Assembly (NCBI GenBank): GCA_003520145.1
Contig: DOVJ01000062.1
Span: 1-5,809, forward strand
Direction of reading: 5' to 3'
DNA from: Eubacterium sp.
GTDB lineage: Bacteria > Bacillota > Clostridia > Lachnospirales > Lachnospiraceae
Length of the DNA stretch: 5,809 bases
Both the position numbers and the translations under genes were made by a program. This document shows positions 1-5,809 of this stretch, one piece after another (the stretch's first letter is position 1; every line of letters starts with the position of its first letter). Below the pieces are notes generated by a model. That model made no database searches, had not been told where the DNA came from, and saw only the letters and a program-made list of their open reading frames with translations.

Positions 1-837
1 CTTGAGAAGACTATAGAGCAGACTAAGGTCGCTATGTCTGAGGTAAGTGCAGGTGCTGAGGATACTGCCAATTCTGTTCAGACTCAGCTCATCAAGACTG
101 AGGAGATACAGGAACATATCCATAGTGTGAATCAGTTAAGTAACAAGATAGCGCTTGATATGTCGAAAACTGAAGAGGCAATCGTAGCTGGACGCAATAA
201 CGTAGATAATCTTATTGAGCAGGCTAAGATAACAGATGACGCCAACACGAAGGCTGCTGCCGAACTTGGCAAGCTCAACGAGTATACAAGTAAGATGCAG
301 TCTATCATAGATGTTATCAACAACATCACGACACAGACTAGTCTTCTTGCTCTGAACGCATCCATAGAGGCTGCGAGAGCGGGAGATGCCGGCAAGGGAT
401 TTGCAGTTGTTGCCGGAGAGATATCTAATCTTGCTAATCAGACTACAGAAGCTACAGAGAACATAACAGACCTCATCAACGATGTATCAGAGGAACTTCT
501 TATCGTAACCGATACTATTAATCTGGTGATCGATGACAATAAGCTTCAGTACAGATATGCTAAGGATACCGCCAAGGGATTTGTGGATATATCCCAGAGA
601 ACAGACGATATCAAGAATTCTACTGGAAAGCTTGGCGATGCCGTTAATCTTTTACAGAATGCTAACGAAAGCATTGTTGACAGTATTCAGACGATATCAG
701 CCATTACCGAAGAGGTATCTGCGCATGCAACTGAGACCTATAAGACCAGTGAGACTAACGCCGAAACTGTTGCTGCTGTAAGCAAGATTATAGATTCTCT
801 TAATAGCAGCGCATCTAAACTTGAGGAAGCCAAATAG
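1..837 (+). CDS. Methyl-accepting chemotaxis protein, C-terminal signalling domain (5' partial)
   Basis: The frame is open from base 1, so the N-terminus (sensor, membrane helices, HAMP) lies outside the window; 278 codons are visible. The translation is a long heptad-rich coiled coil. The conserved MCP hairpin tip is at about residues 115-150 of the visible part: LLALNASIEAARAG, then GKGFAVVAGEISNLANQT. This tip binds the CheA kinase and CheW adaptor and sets kinase activity, while the flanking Gln/Glu/Ala-rich helices usually carry methylation sites for CheR/CheB. One oddity is that the E-[IV]-R-[KN]-L-A stretch of the family reads EISNLA, with Ser for Arg. The protein ends soon after the second helix (SKLEEAK) with no NWETF-like CheR/CheB tether. 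The ligand cannot be inferred. An intrinsic terminator follows 17 bases after the stop. Family assignment is very secure. Confidence 0.96.
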   Translation, partial: LEKTIEQTKVAMSEVSAGAEDTANSVQTQLIKTEEIQEHIHSVNQLSNKIALDMSKTEEAIVAGRNNVDNLIEQAKITDDANTKAAAELGKLNEYTSKMQSIIDVINNITTQTSLLALNASIEAARAGDAGKGFAVVAGEISNLANQTTEATENITDLINDVSEELLIVTDTINLVIDDNKLQYRYAKDTAKGFVDISQRTDDIKNSTGKLGDAVNLLQNANESIVDSIQTISAITEEVSAHATETYKTSETNAETVAAVSKIIDSLNSSASKLEEAK

Positions 838-854
838 GATTTTGTCTGATTTTT

Positions 855-886
855 GAGCCGTCTTAGTGAATGGACGGCTCTTTTTT
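855..886 (+). terminator. Intrinsic (Rho-independent) terminator after the chemoreceptor gene
   Basis: A perfect 8-bp stem, GAGCCGTC (855-862) pairing with GACGGCTC (873-880), closes a 10-base loop and is followed directly by six T (881-886). It should end transcription from the chemoreceptor gene. The Shine-Dalgarno sequence of the next gene begins at the very next base. Confidence 0.93.
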
Positions 887-892
887 GGAGGG
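887..892 (+). promoter_or_regulatory. Ribosome binding site that sets the start of the 897 gene
   Basis: GGAGGG lies 4 bases before ATG 897, a strong Shine-Dalgarno match. It argues for starting at 897 rather than at the in-frame ATG 870, which lies inside the terminator hairpin and has no purine-rich site in front of it. The site touches the T-run of the preceding terminator. Confidence 0.85.
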
Positions 893-896
893 TGAT

Positions 897-1475
897 ATGA
901 AGACCAATTCATATGATTTATACTTTTTGGGATGTACTGGATATGTCCTTTTGGTGATATGTATGTTAGTTATCGCAGTGAATCTTATCGTATATTCTAC
1001 TGTGAAAAAGAAGCAAAAAAAGGAATTCTATAAGTCTGTGGCACTTAAGATCATGTGCGTGTGTGCCTTGGTATTTGCGCTTTCTGGAATAGTTTTTACA
1101 AGTGCTTCCAAGGCTATGGGAGCTTCGAAGAATTATGTCTTCGATATAGCCAATGCAACTATCTATGACAACATGAATCGCAATACAGAGTCCTATTATT
1201 GTGAATCTTTGAATCGCATCAGGATAGTGGGTCTTGATGTAGAAGTGACATATCAGACAAGTCTCGATGCAAGGTACGAGATAGTGTATGATTATTGCGG
1301 ACCGAAGCTATCGAGAACCTACAAGGTTCTCGATGGTGAGATTGTGCTTGAAGGCTATACACATCGTAATAAGTGCATAGATAAGCGTGACAAGGAGCAA
1401 AAGAAGGTAAATCTTATCATATATGTTCCTGAGGGTGAGAGTTTTGGTGATGATAAAGTGGAGATTGTAAAGTGA
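897..1475 (+). CDS. Two-helix membrane protein with short DUF4097-like extracytoplasmic tail
   Basis: A 192-residue protein of unknown function. Two hydrophobic helices lie at about residues 8-34 and 46-68. They are separated by a strongly basic loop (KKKQKKEFYK), which by the positive-inside rule faces the cytosol. Both ends should therefore be outside the membrane. Residues about 105-192 are beta-rich, with the alternating pattern and the late 'LIIYVPEGESF' phrase seen near the start of DUF4097-type (adhesin-like beta-solenoid) domains. The protein stops there, with no further repeats. Three cysteines (102, 134, 160) lie in the outer part. The stop codon overlaps the GTG start of the pectinesterase gene, so the two are translated together; whether they work together is unknown. 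The DUF4097 resemblance is from memory of the family pattern and is moderate at best. Confidence 0.72.
   Translation: MKTNSYDLYFLGCTGYVLLVICMLVIAVNLIVYSTVKKKQKKEFYKSVALKIMCVCALVFALSGIVFTSASKAMGASKNYVFDIANATIYDNMNRNTESYYCESLNRIRIVGLDVEVTYQTSLDARYEIVYDYCGPKLSRTYKVLDGEIVLEGYTHRNKCIDKRDKEQKKVNLIIYVPEGESFGDDKVEIVK
1460..1475 (+). promoter_or_regulatory. Translational coupling junction: SD plus GTGA stop/start overlap
   Basis: GGAG (1460-1463) lies 8 bases before a GTG start at 1472-1474. That start overlaps the TGA stop (1473-1475) of the upstream membrane-protein gene. This arrangement normally means that ribosomes ending the first gene restart on the second. It also fixes the pectinesterase start. 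The upstream sequence is occupied by another gene in a different frame, so a longer N-terminus with a signal peptide is not available. Confidence 0.8.
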
Positions 1476-4183
1476 TTAAAGATATAGATGTATGGGATTT
1501 TGGAGCAGAGGTAGAAGACGGTGTATACAATAACCTGACCCCGGATGTCATCAACTCTTTCTACGAGGGTATAGAAGGTGGCACTTCGGGCGTGGATATC
1601 AGTACATTTTCACTCTGTGATCATGAAGGTAAGAGATGTATAGATTTTGTCAGCAACAAGGACAATAATCGTATAAGGACTACTAATCCTCTTGTTACAA
1701 GGAAGGATGATAACGGCGTCAAGGTCGGCAAGAATGGTAAGACCTATCAGGGTGTCATATATTCAAACAGTTATGCGCTTATAGACACGAGATTCGAGAT
1801 CTGGATGGAAGAAGGCCAGACCTATGTATTTGTGTTGTCTTCTAATGGTAATCCAGCAACGTATATTCTTCTTGATGAAGATGACTGCGAGGTTGACCGT
1901 TTCCTGTATACCTGTGAGTATGGTTGTGAAGAGGCGCGTTTTGCAGTTGCCAAGGCTGGTCACTATAAGCTTTACTGCGTCGATGAGAAGATCGTATGTT
2001 CGCGCATTATGCGTATAAATAATCACAAGGTAAGATACAGTGGTGCAATCGAATACAGGGTTACACCGGAGACATCTTATAAGCTTCTCTTTAGAAATGT
2101 TTCGAATAAAAAGGAGTATTTCGCAAAGATTCACCCTTCTGACAATACTTACAACATAGAGCTTTATGAAGGTTATGACTACGAGGTGGAATTCGTCAAC
2201 GAAAAGGGGCTGATGGGTTTTGTGGTCTCCTATGAATTCCCTGGCAACGTCATAGTTATCGACAGAGTTAAGGTGGTAAAGCTGTGTGGAGGTTTGTATA
2301 TAGATACATTTCCAGAAGGCTTCTCAGTTGAGTGCAGGCTTAAGGATAATCATGTTAAGAGGGTTTTTAAGCCTGTTGTCAAGCGTGGTGGTCCTGCATA
2401 TGAAGTGTATGTCGAGCCAGGAATTGAATATGAGCTTGTTTTTGACAAGGTGTGGGATTATGAAATCGAGAATCTTGAAACAGAAGTTTGCATAGAAAAA
2501 AACACCTTAAGGGACTTTAAGTTCAAAAGACGCAAGACTTATGAGGTTACATGTGAAAGAGACTTCGGTCTATCCTTTAAGAATGTTTTAGATGGCGCGA
2601 TATATGGCTTCTCGAAGGACGAGAAGATCATGCTTCGAAACGGCAGGTATGAAGTTCATCCTCTCTTGGATTTTAAACCTTCTCTTATGATTCGCGACAA
2701 TTATGATCTGGTTGTTGATGGTAAGCCTGTAACGCTTGAACTTAATGTTGTAGAGCGTGAAGAATACAGTATAACTATGGGTTCTAGTACTTCTTTGACC
2801 CTCACGGATCTACATGTCGGGGATGTGGTCAACATGTATTATTATCAGGCAGGGGCCGAAAAGCATATCGTGAAGCTGTCTGGCGATGAGACATATAGCT
2901 GTCCTTATGAATCAGTATATGTGTATATCAACGCTGCTAAGAAGCGCGTTGCATATCGAAGTGAACTAAGGGTTGGACCTGAGAGAGAATTCAAAACGGT
3001 CACAGAAGCTCTTGATCATGCTACTCATATGGACAGAAAAGAAGATGAGAGAGTCACTATCTTCATAGATCCGGGTAATTATGAGGAGAATATAATAGTC
3101 AAGACTGATAACATAACCATCAAAAACAGCCTGTATGATAATGGTGAGCCTGATATCTCGCTTAGAGACTGCGGCACGCATATAGGAGATAGGGCTGTAA
3201 GAATAACATGGTATTACGGTCATGGTTATGATTATTATAGTATGGGAGAAGATCTGTGCTATTCGCCTGGGGCACTTGCAGTAAATCGATTTAATGACAG
3301 GATTTCTGAGGAAAATCCTGGTGCTGGATGGCACAGTTTGTGGAATGCGACCGTCAGGGTATTCAATAAGGGCTTTAAAGCATATGGAATCATATTTGAG
3401 AATTCCTTTAACCAGTATATAAGCCCTGCTTCTAAGAAGGATGTTATCAAGAAGAGGAGCAATGCGCACGAGGGAGAGGTTTCGAGAACTGCTATGGAGG
3501 CGTATGATACGAAGGTATCTGAGCGTGAATATATAGAACGTGCGGCTTGTCTGGCACTTCGTGACGGTATAGGTGATGTATACTTTGAAAACTGTCGTTT
3601 TGTTGGAAGACAGGATACTCTCTATGGCGGAGATGGCGTTAAGGCTGTATTCGACAGATGCATCGTTATGGGCAGTGTTGATTATATATTTGGCGGCATG
3701 GTGGCTTTGTTTAACAAGTGTCAGCTTCTTATGAATACATCTGATCGAAGTGCGAGTTCGAGAAAGCATGATAAGGCTTATATAGCTGCACCGAGACAGC
3801 TTTATGGCAGAGGTTATGTGTTCTATAAGTGTCGTGTGGATAGCGCTATCCCTAAAGTTGATAATGATTCGGATCATCGTTCAAAGCCTGGATATTTTGG
3901 AAGACCATGGCAGAGTATGACATCTGAAGCGCTGTTTTACAAAACGGTTATTGCGAAAGCTGATCCTGTTTGGGGAAATGTGTCCATAATAGATGATTTA
4001 GGTTTTATGGATAACTTAGGTGGTAAGTCCCCTCTTTGCAAGGAATATGCGTCGATAGAAGAAGGTGGCTTTAATAATACTGATAAGCGTGTAGGCTGGT
4101 GCGTCAGCGAAGAGGAACCGGATACCGATACTGTCAAGGATATAGAGGCTTTTGTGAGTGCAAGTTTGGCTTGCGATAAGTGA
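1472..4183 (+). CDS. Large multidomain pectinesterase (pectin methylesterase, CE8 type), probably cytosolic
   Basis: A 903-residue enzyme that should hydrolyse galacturonate methyl esters of pectin, releasing methanol. Residues 1-180 form a beta-rich N-terminal domain (VWDFGAE at 7-13, RIRTTN at 67-72) of the kind found at the front of bacterial pectin enzymes, perhaps a carbohydrate-binding fold. Residues 195-487 hold four degenerate tandem modules. The right-handed beta-helix PME domain begins near 499 (VGPEREFKTVTEAL). It shows GNYEEN (535-540), GRQDTLYG with Q714 and the acid/base D715, GSVDYIFGG with the nucleophile D737, and FGRPW with R811 and W813. The oxyanion Gln of the usual QAVALR motif is replaced (ACLALR, A692). 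A long Tyr-rich insertion precedes that motif. There is no signal peptide, membrane anchor or sorting signal, and about 22 cysteines suggest the cytosol. The GTG start overlaps the preceding gene. Family assignment is secure; location and substrate size are inferred. Confidence 0.95.
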   Translation: MIKDIDVWDFGAEVEDGVYNNLTPDVINSFYEGIEGGTSGVDISTFSLCDHEGKRCIDFVSNKDNNRIRTTNPLVTRKDDNGVKVGKNGKTYQGVIYSNSYALIDTRFEIWMEEGQTYVFVLSSNGNPATYILLDEDDCEVDRFLYTCEYGCEEARFAVAKAGHYKLYCVDEKIVCSRIMRINNHKVRYSGAIEYRVTPETSYKLLFRNVSNKKEYFAKIHPSDNTYNIELYEGYDYEVEFVNEKGLMGFVVSYEFPGNVIVIDRVKVVKLCGGLYIDTFPEGFSVECRLKDNHVKRVFKPVVKRGGPAYEVYVEPGIEYELVFDKVWDYEIENLETEVCIEKNTLRDFKFKRRKTYEVTCERDFGLSFKNVLDGAIYGFSKDEKIMLRNGRYEVHPLLDFKPSLMIRDNYDLVVDGKPVTLELNVVEREEYSITMGSSTSLTLTDLHVGDVVNMYYYQAGAEKHIVKLSGDETYSCPYESVYVYINAAKKRVAYRSELRVGPEREFKTVTEALDHATHMDRKEDERVTIFIDPGNYEENIIVKTDNITIKNSLYDNGEPDISLRDCGTHIGDRAVRITWYYGHGYDYYSMGEDLCYSPGALAVNRFNDRISEENPGAGWHSLWNATVRVFNKGFKAYGIIFENSFNQYISPASKKDVIKKRSNAHEGEVSRTAMEAYDTKVSEREYIERAACLALRDGIGDVYFENCRFVGRQDTLYGGDGVKAVFDRCIVMGSVDYIFGGMVALFNKCQLLMNTSDRSASSRKHDKAYIAAPRQLYGRGYVFYKCRVDSAIPKVDNDSDHRSKPGYFGRPWQSMTSEALFYKTVIAKADPVWGNVSIIDDLGFMDNLGGKSPLCKEYASIEEGGFNNTDKRVGWCVSEEEPDTDTVKDIEAFVSASLACDK
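2054..2932 (+). repeat. Four degenerate tandem protein modules (about 75-81 residues) inside the pectinesterase
   Basis: The translated region carries four copies of a pattern Y-x-x-T-x(4)-[YFT]-x-[LV], starting at residues Y195, Y276, Y357 and Y432, a spacing of exactly 81, 81 and 75 residues. Copies read YRVTPETSYKLL, YIDTFPEGFSVE, YEVTCERDFGLS and YSITMGSSTSLT. The first two copies end in a matching strand pair (YEGYDYEVEF and VEPGIEYELVF), and copy three has a shorter version (RNGRYEVHP). They look like small beta-sandwich modules of the PEGA or carboxypeptidase-regulatory kind, probably spacers or binding modules. The repeats are visible only at protein level, so the duplication is old. 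Confidence 0.65.
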
Positions 4184-4199
4184 TGTAAAGTGCTATAAT
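4171..4199 (+). promoter_or_regulatory. SigmaA-type promoter with extended -10
   Basis: A perfect TATAAT (4194-4199) is preceded by the TGn extension (TGC, 4191-4193). The -35 box TTGCGA (4171-4176, four of six matches to TTGACA) sits at the ideal 17-base spacing. The -35 lies in the last codons of the pectinesterase gene. Transcription should begin near 4206 and cover the 134-residue protein gene and pgi, making these independent of the pectinesterase transcript. Confidence 0.82.
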
Positions 4200-4206
4200 A
4201 AGGGAT

Positions 4207-4223
4207 AGGTGATTGGTTCACCT
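4207..4223 (+). promoter_or_regulatory. Stem-loop / inverted repeat at the predicted 5' end of the mRNA
   Basis: AGGTGA (4207-4212) and TCACCT (4218-4223) form a perfect 6-bp inverted repeat around a 5-base loop, starting about where transcription should start. No T-run follows, so it is not a terminator for the pectinesterase gene. It could be an RNA hairpin protecting the 5' end, or an operator for a repressor just downstream of the -10 box. Confidence 0.5.
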
Positions 4224-4252
4224 CACATTATGATTTAAGGAGAAGGACTTAG

Positions 4253-4657
4253 ATGGCAGAGAAGGAAAAGAAGAAAAAAGTAAGTGGCGGTGGTATAGCT
4301 GCTGCCATAGCGGTAGCACTTCTTGCACTTGGAGGCGGTTATGGATATTCAAGTGGTATGTTTGACGATATCATAGGTAAGAAGGACAGCGCTAAGGAAG
4401 CTACAGTTAAGGATGATGCCAACAAGGGCGAGAAGACTGAGACTGTTACGATATCGATTAAGGATAACGAGATCAAGGTTGGCTCTGAAGTGGTTTCTGC
4501 AGAAGATCTTGCTTCTGTACTTACTAAGAAGGCTACATCTGCTAAGTTTGAAGTTAAGGATGACGGAGCTATCAAGGATACTTATGATAAGGTCATAGCT
4601 GTACTTGATGAGTTGAAGTCTAAATCATTAATCGATAAGTATGATGTAATAAAATAA
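4253..4657 (+). CDS. Membrane-anchored small protein with ExbD/TolR-like outer domain
   Basis: A 134-residue protein. It has a Lys-rich cytosolic start (residues 1-9), one hydrophobic anchor rich in Ala and Gly (about 14-32), a charged linker (about 42-63) and a folded outer domain (64-134). The outer domain follows the beta-alpha-beta order of the ExbD/TolR periplasmic domain: 'VTISIKDNEIKVGSEVVSAE' (65-84), a helix ending in a 'fevkDD' strand (99-104), a helix with Y111, V114 and 'LDELK' (118-122), and a closing strand. The acidic residue that ExbD/TolR carry in the membrane helix is absent, so proton-driven motor work is unlikely. No ExbB/TolQ partner is in view. The start at ATG 4253 is supported by AAGGAGAAGGA (4237-4247). 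It has its own promoter and is followed 22 bases later by pgi. Function is unknown; the fold assignment is by pattern only. Confidence 0.85.
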   Translation: MAEKEKKKKVSGGGIAAAIAVALLALGGGYGYSSGMFDDIIGKKDSAKEATVKDDANKGEKTETVTISIKDNEIKVGSEVVSAEDLASVLTKKATSAKFEVKDDGAIKDTYDKVIAVLDELKSKSLIDKYDVIK

Positions 4658-4679
4658 GTGATAACATGGAGGTTTGAAC

Positions 4680-5809
4680 ATGGAGAATAAGGTTACATTT
4701 GATTACAAGAATGCCAAAGCATTTGTAAGAGATCATGAGATGGCTTATGTGAAGAAGATTGCAGAGGATGCTAAGGCTCTTTTACTCTCAAGAAATGGCG
4801 CTGGTAACGATTTCCTTGGCTGGATAGATCTTCCTGTGGATTATGACAAGGAAGAATTCGCAAGGATCAAGAGCGCGGCGGCAAAGATTCAGTCTGATTC
4901 AGAAGTATTACTTGTTATAGGTATAGGCGGTTCATATCTTGGCGCAAGAGCGGCTATAGAGTTTCTTAGACACAATTTTTATAACTGCGTATCGAAGGAG
5001 GTTAGGAAGACTCCTGAGATATACTTTGTAGGTAACAGCATCAGTTCAACCTATATCTCTAATCTCATAGATGTTATAGGTGACAGGGATTTCTCAGTGA
5101 ATATCATCTCTAAGTCTGGTACAACTACTGAGCCAGCTATAGCTTTCAGAGTATTCAAGAAGATGCTTGAGAAGAAGTATGGAAAGGAAGGCGCAGCTAA
5201 GAGAATATATGCTACTACAGATAAGGCAAGAGGAGCTTTGAAGAATCTTGCTACTGAAGAGGGTTACGAGACATTTGTCGTACCTGATGATGTAGGCGGA
5301 AGATTCTCTGTTCTTACAGCAGTTGGTCTTCTTCCGATCGCTGTATCAGGCGCTGATATCGATAAGCTCATGGAGGGCGCTGCAAGCGGCAGAAGTCTTG
5401 CTATGGAGAAGGCTTTCGAAGAGAACGATGCTATGCAGTATGCGGCAGTTCGTAATCTTCTCTTAAGAAAAGGCAAGAGCGTAGAGATTCTCTGCAACTA
5501 CGAGCCTAGCCTCCACTATGTATCTGAGTGGTGGAAGCAGCTCTTTGGCGAGAGCGAAGGTAAGGATGGCAAGGGTATATTCCCTGCAAGCGTTGACCTT
5601 ACTACAGATCTTCACTCTATGGGTCAGTTCATCCAGGATGGCGCAAGAATCATGTTTGAGACTGTTGTGAATATAGAGAATCCTAAGGTTGATCTTACTA
5701 TCGAGAAGGAAGATGTAGATCTCGATGGACTTAATTATCTTGCAGGCAAGACAGTAGACTTCGTCAACAAGAGCGCTATGAAGGGTACGAGACTTGCTCA
5801 TACCGATGG
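4680..5809 (+). CDS. pgi: Glucose-6-phosphate isomerase (3' partial)
   Basis: Cytosolic glycolytic enzyme interconverting glucose 6-phosphate and fructose 6-phosphate. The visible 376 codons match the short Firmicute form (about 450 residues), so roughly the last 75 residues are cut off by the window edge. Seen in order: GIGGSYLGARAAIE (81-94), the sugar-phosphate-binding SKSGTTTEP (144-152), the family signature DVGGRFSVLTAVG (204-216), FGESEGKDGKG with the catalytic Glu at E291, and LHSMGQ with the active-site His at H312. The catalytic Lys and second signature would lie beyond the window. GGAGG (4668-4672) sits 7 bases before ATG 4680. The 22-base gap from the preceding gene and the lack of a terminator suggest co-transcription from the promoter at 4171-4199. 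Identification is very secure. Confidence 0.97.
   Translation, partial: MENKVTFDYKNAKAFVRDHEMAYVKKIAEDAKALLLSRNGAGNDFLGWIDLPVDYDKEEFARIKSAAAKIQSDSEVLLVIGIGGSYLGARAAIEFLRHNFYNCVSKEVRKTPEIYFVGNSISSTYISNLIDVIGDRDFSVNIISKSGTTTEPAIAFRVFKKMLEKKYGKEGAAKRIYATTDKARGALKNLATEEGYETFVVPDDVGGRFSVLTAVGLLPIAVSGADIDKLMEGAASGRSLAMEKAFEENDAMQYAAVRNLLLRKGKSVEILCNYEPSLHYVSEWWKQLFGESEGKDGKGIFPASVDLTTDLHSMGQFIQDGARIMFETVVNIENPKVDLTIEKEDVDLDGLNYLAGKTVDFVNKSAMKGTRLAHTD

Noticed and set aside
812..849. Possible promoter for the 897 gene (TAGGAT at 835, TTGAGG at 821)
   Set aside because: The -10-like and -35-like boxes do not pair at an acceptable spacing and each matches weakly. Any transcript would still cross the terminator.
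870..896. Upstream in-frame ATG at 870 as start of the two-helix membrane protein
   Set aside because: It falls inside the terminator hairpin loop and stem, has no Shine-Dalgarno sequence, and would add only nine residues encoded by the terminator. ATG 897 has GGAGGG at good spacing.
2966..3877. 303-codon open frame on the minus strand opposite the PME domain
   Set aside because: It lies entirely antisense to the conserved catalytic domain, has no ribosome binding site that I can see, and reads like low-complexity antisense of biased codons. No family pattern is visible.
4207..4223. Hairpin after the pectinesterase gene as its transcription terminator
   Set aside because: The stem is only 6 bp and no T-run follows. 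Its position at the predicted start of the next transcript fits a leader element or operator better.
5610..5644. Q-D-G in the LHSMGQ region of Pgi as a possibly altered catalytic Glu
   Set aside because: The catalytic Glu of the short-form enzyme is the E in FGESEGK (E291), which is intact. The active-site His (H312) is also present, so the enzyme looks normal.
1..5809. CRISPR arrays, tRNA/rRNA genes, insertion sequences, riboswitches
   Set aside because: Genes fill nearly the whole window and the gaps are all under 70 bases. No direct-repeat array, cloverleaf, transposase or terminal inverted repeats were seen.

Overview
The window looks like chromosomal DNA of a Gram-positive, anaerobic clostridial bacterium. 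Lachnospiraceae of the Butyrivibrio/Lachnospira type is my best guess. This rests on strong GGAGG-type ribosome binding sites, frequent ATA and AGA codons, a short-form (about 450-residue, Bacillus/Clostridium-like) glucose-6-phosphate isomerase, and a large pectin-degrading enzyme. The assignment is inference, since no rRNA or other phylogenetic marker is present. All genes are on the + strand and no gap without a gene exceeds 70 bases.

Layout: (1) 1-837 is the C-terminal signalling part of a methyl-accepting chemotaxis protein, closed by a strong intrinsic terminator at 855-886. (2) 897-1475 and 1472-4183 form a translationally coupled pair joined by a GTGA overlap. The first is a 192-residue protein with two membrane helices and a short DUF4097-like extracytoplasmic tail. 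The second is a 903-residue pectinesterase with no signal peptide and many cysteines. It has an N-terminal beta-rich domain, four degenerate tandem modules and a C-terminal pectin methylesterase domain. (3) A good sigmaA promoter (4171-4199) lies across the end of the pectinesterase gene. It should drive a second unit: a 134-residue single-anchor protein whose outer domain reads like ExbD/TolR, followed 22 bases later by pgi (glucose-6-phosphate isomerase), which runs off the right edge.

Functional picture: the pectinesterase would remove methyl groups from galacturonate residues, probably inside the cell on imported oligosaccharides. Pgi serves central glycolysis. The chemoreceptor is separated from the rest by the terminator. 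The least ordinary items are the architecture and active site of the pectinesterase, its coupling to a membrane protein of unknown role, and the ExbD-like protein paired with pgi.
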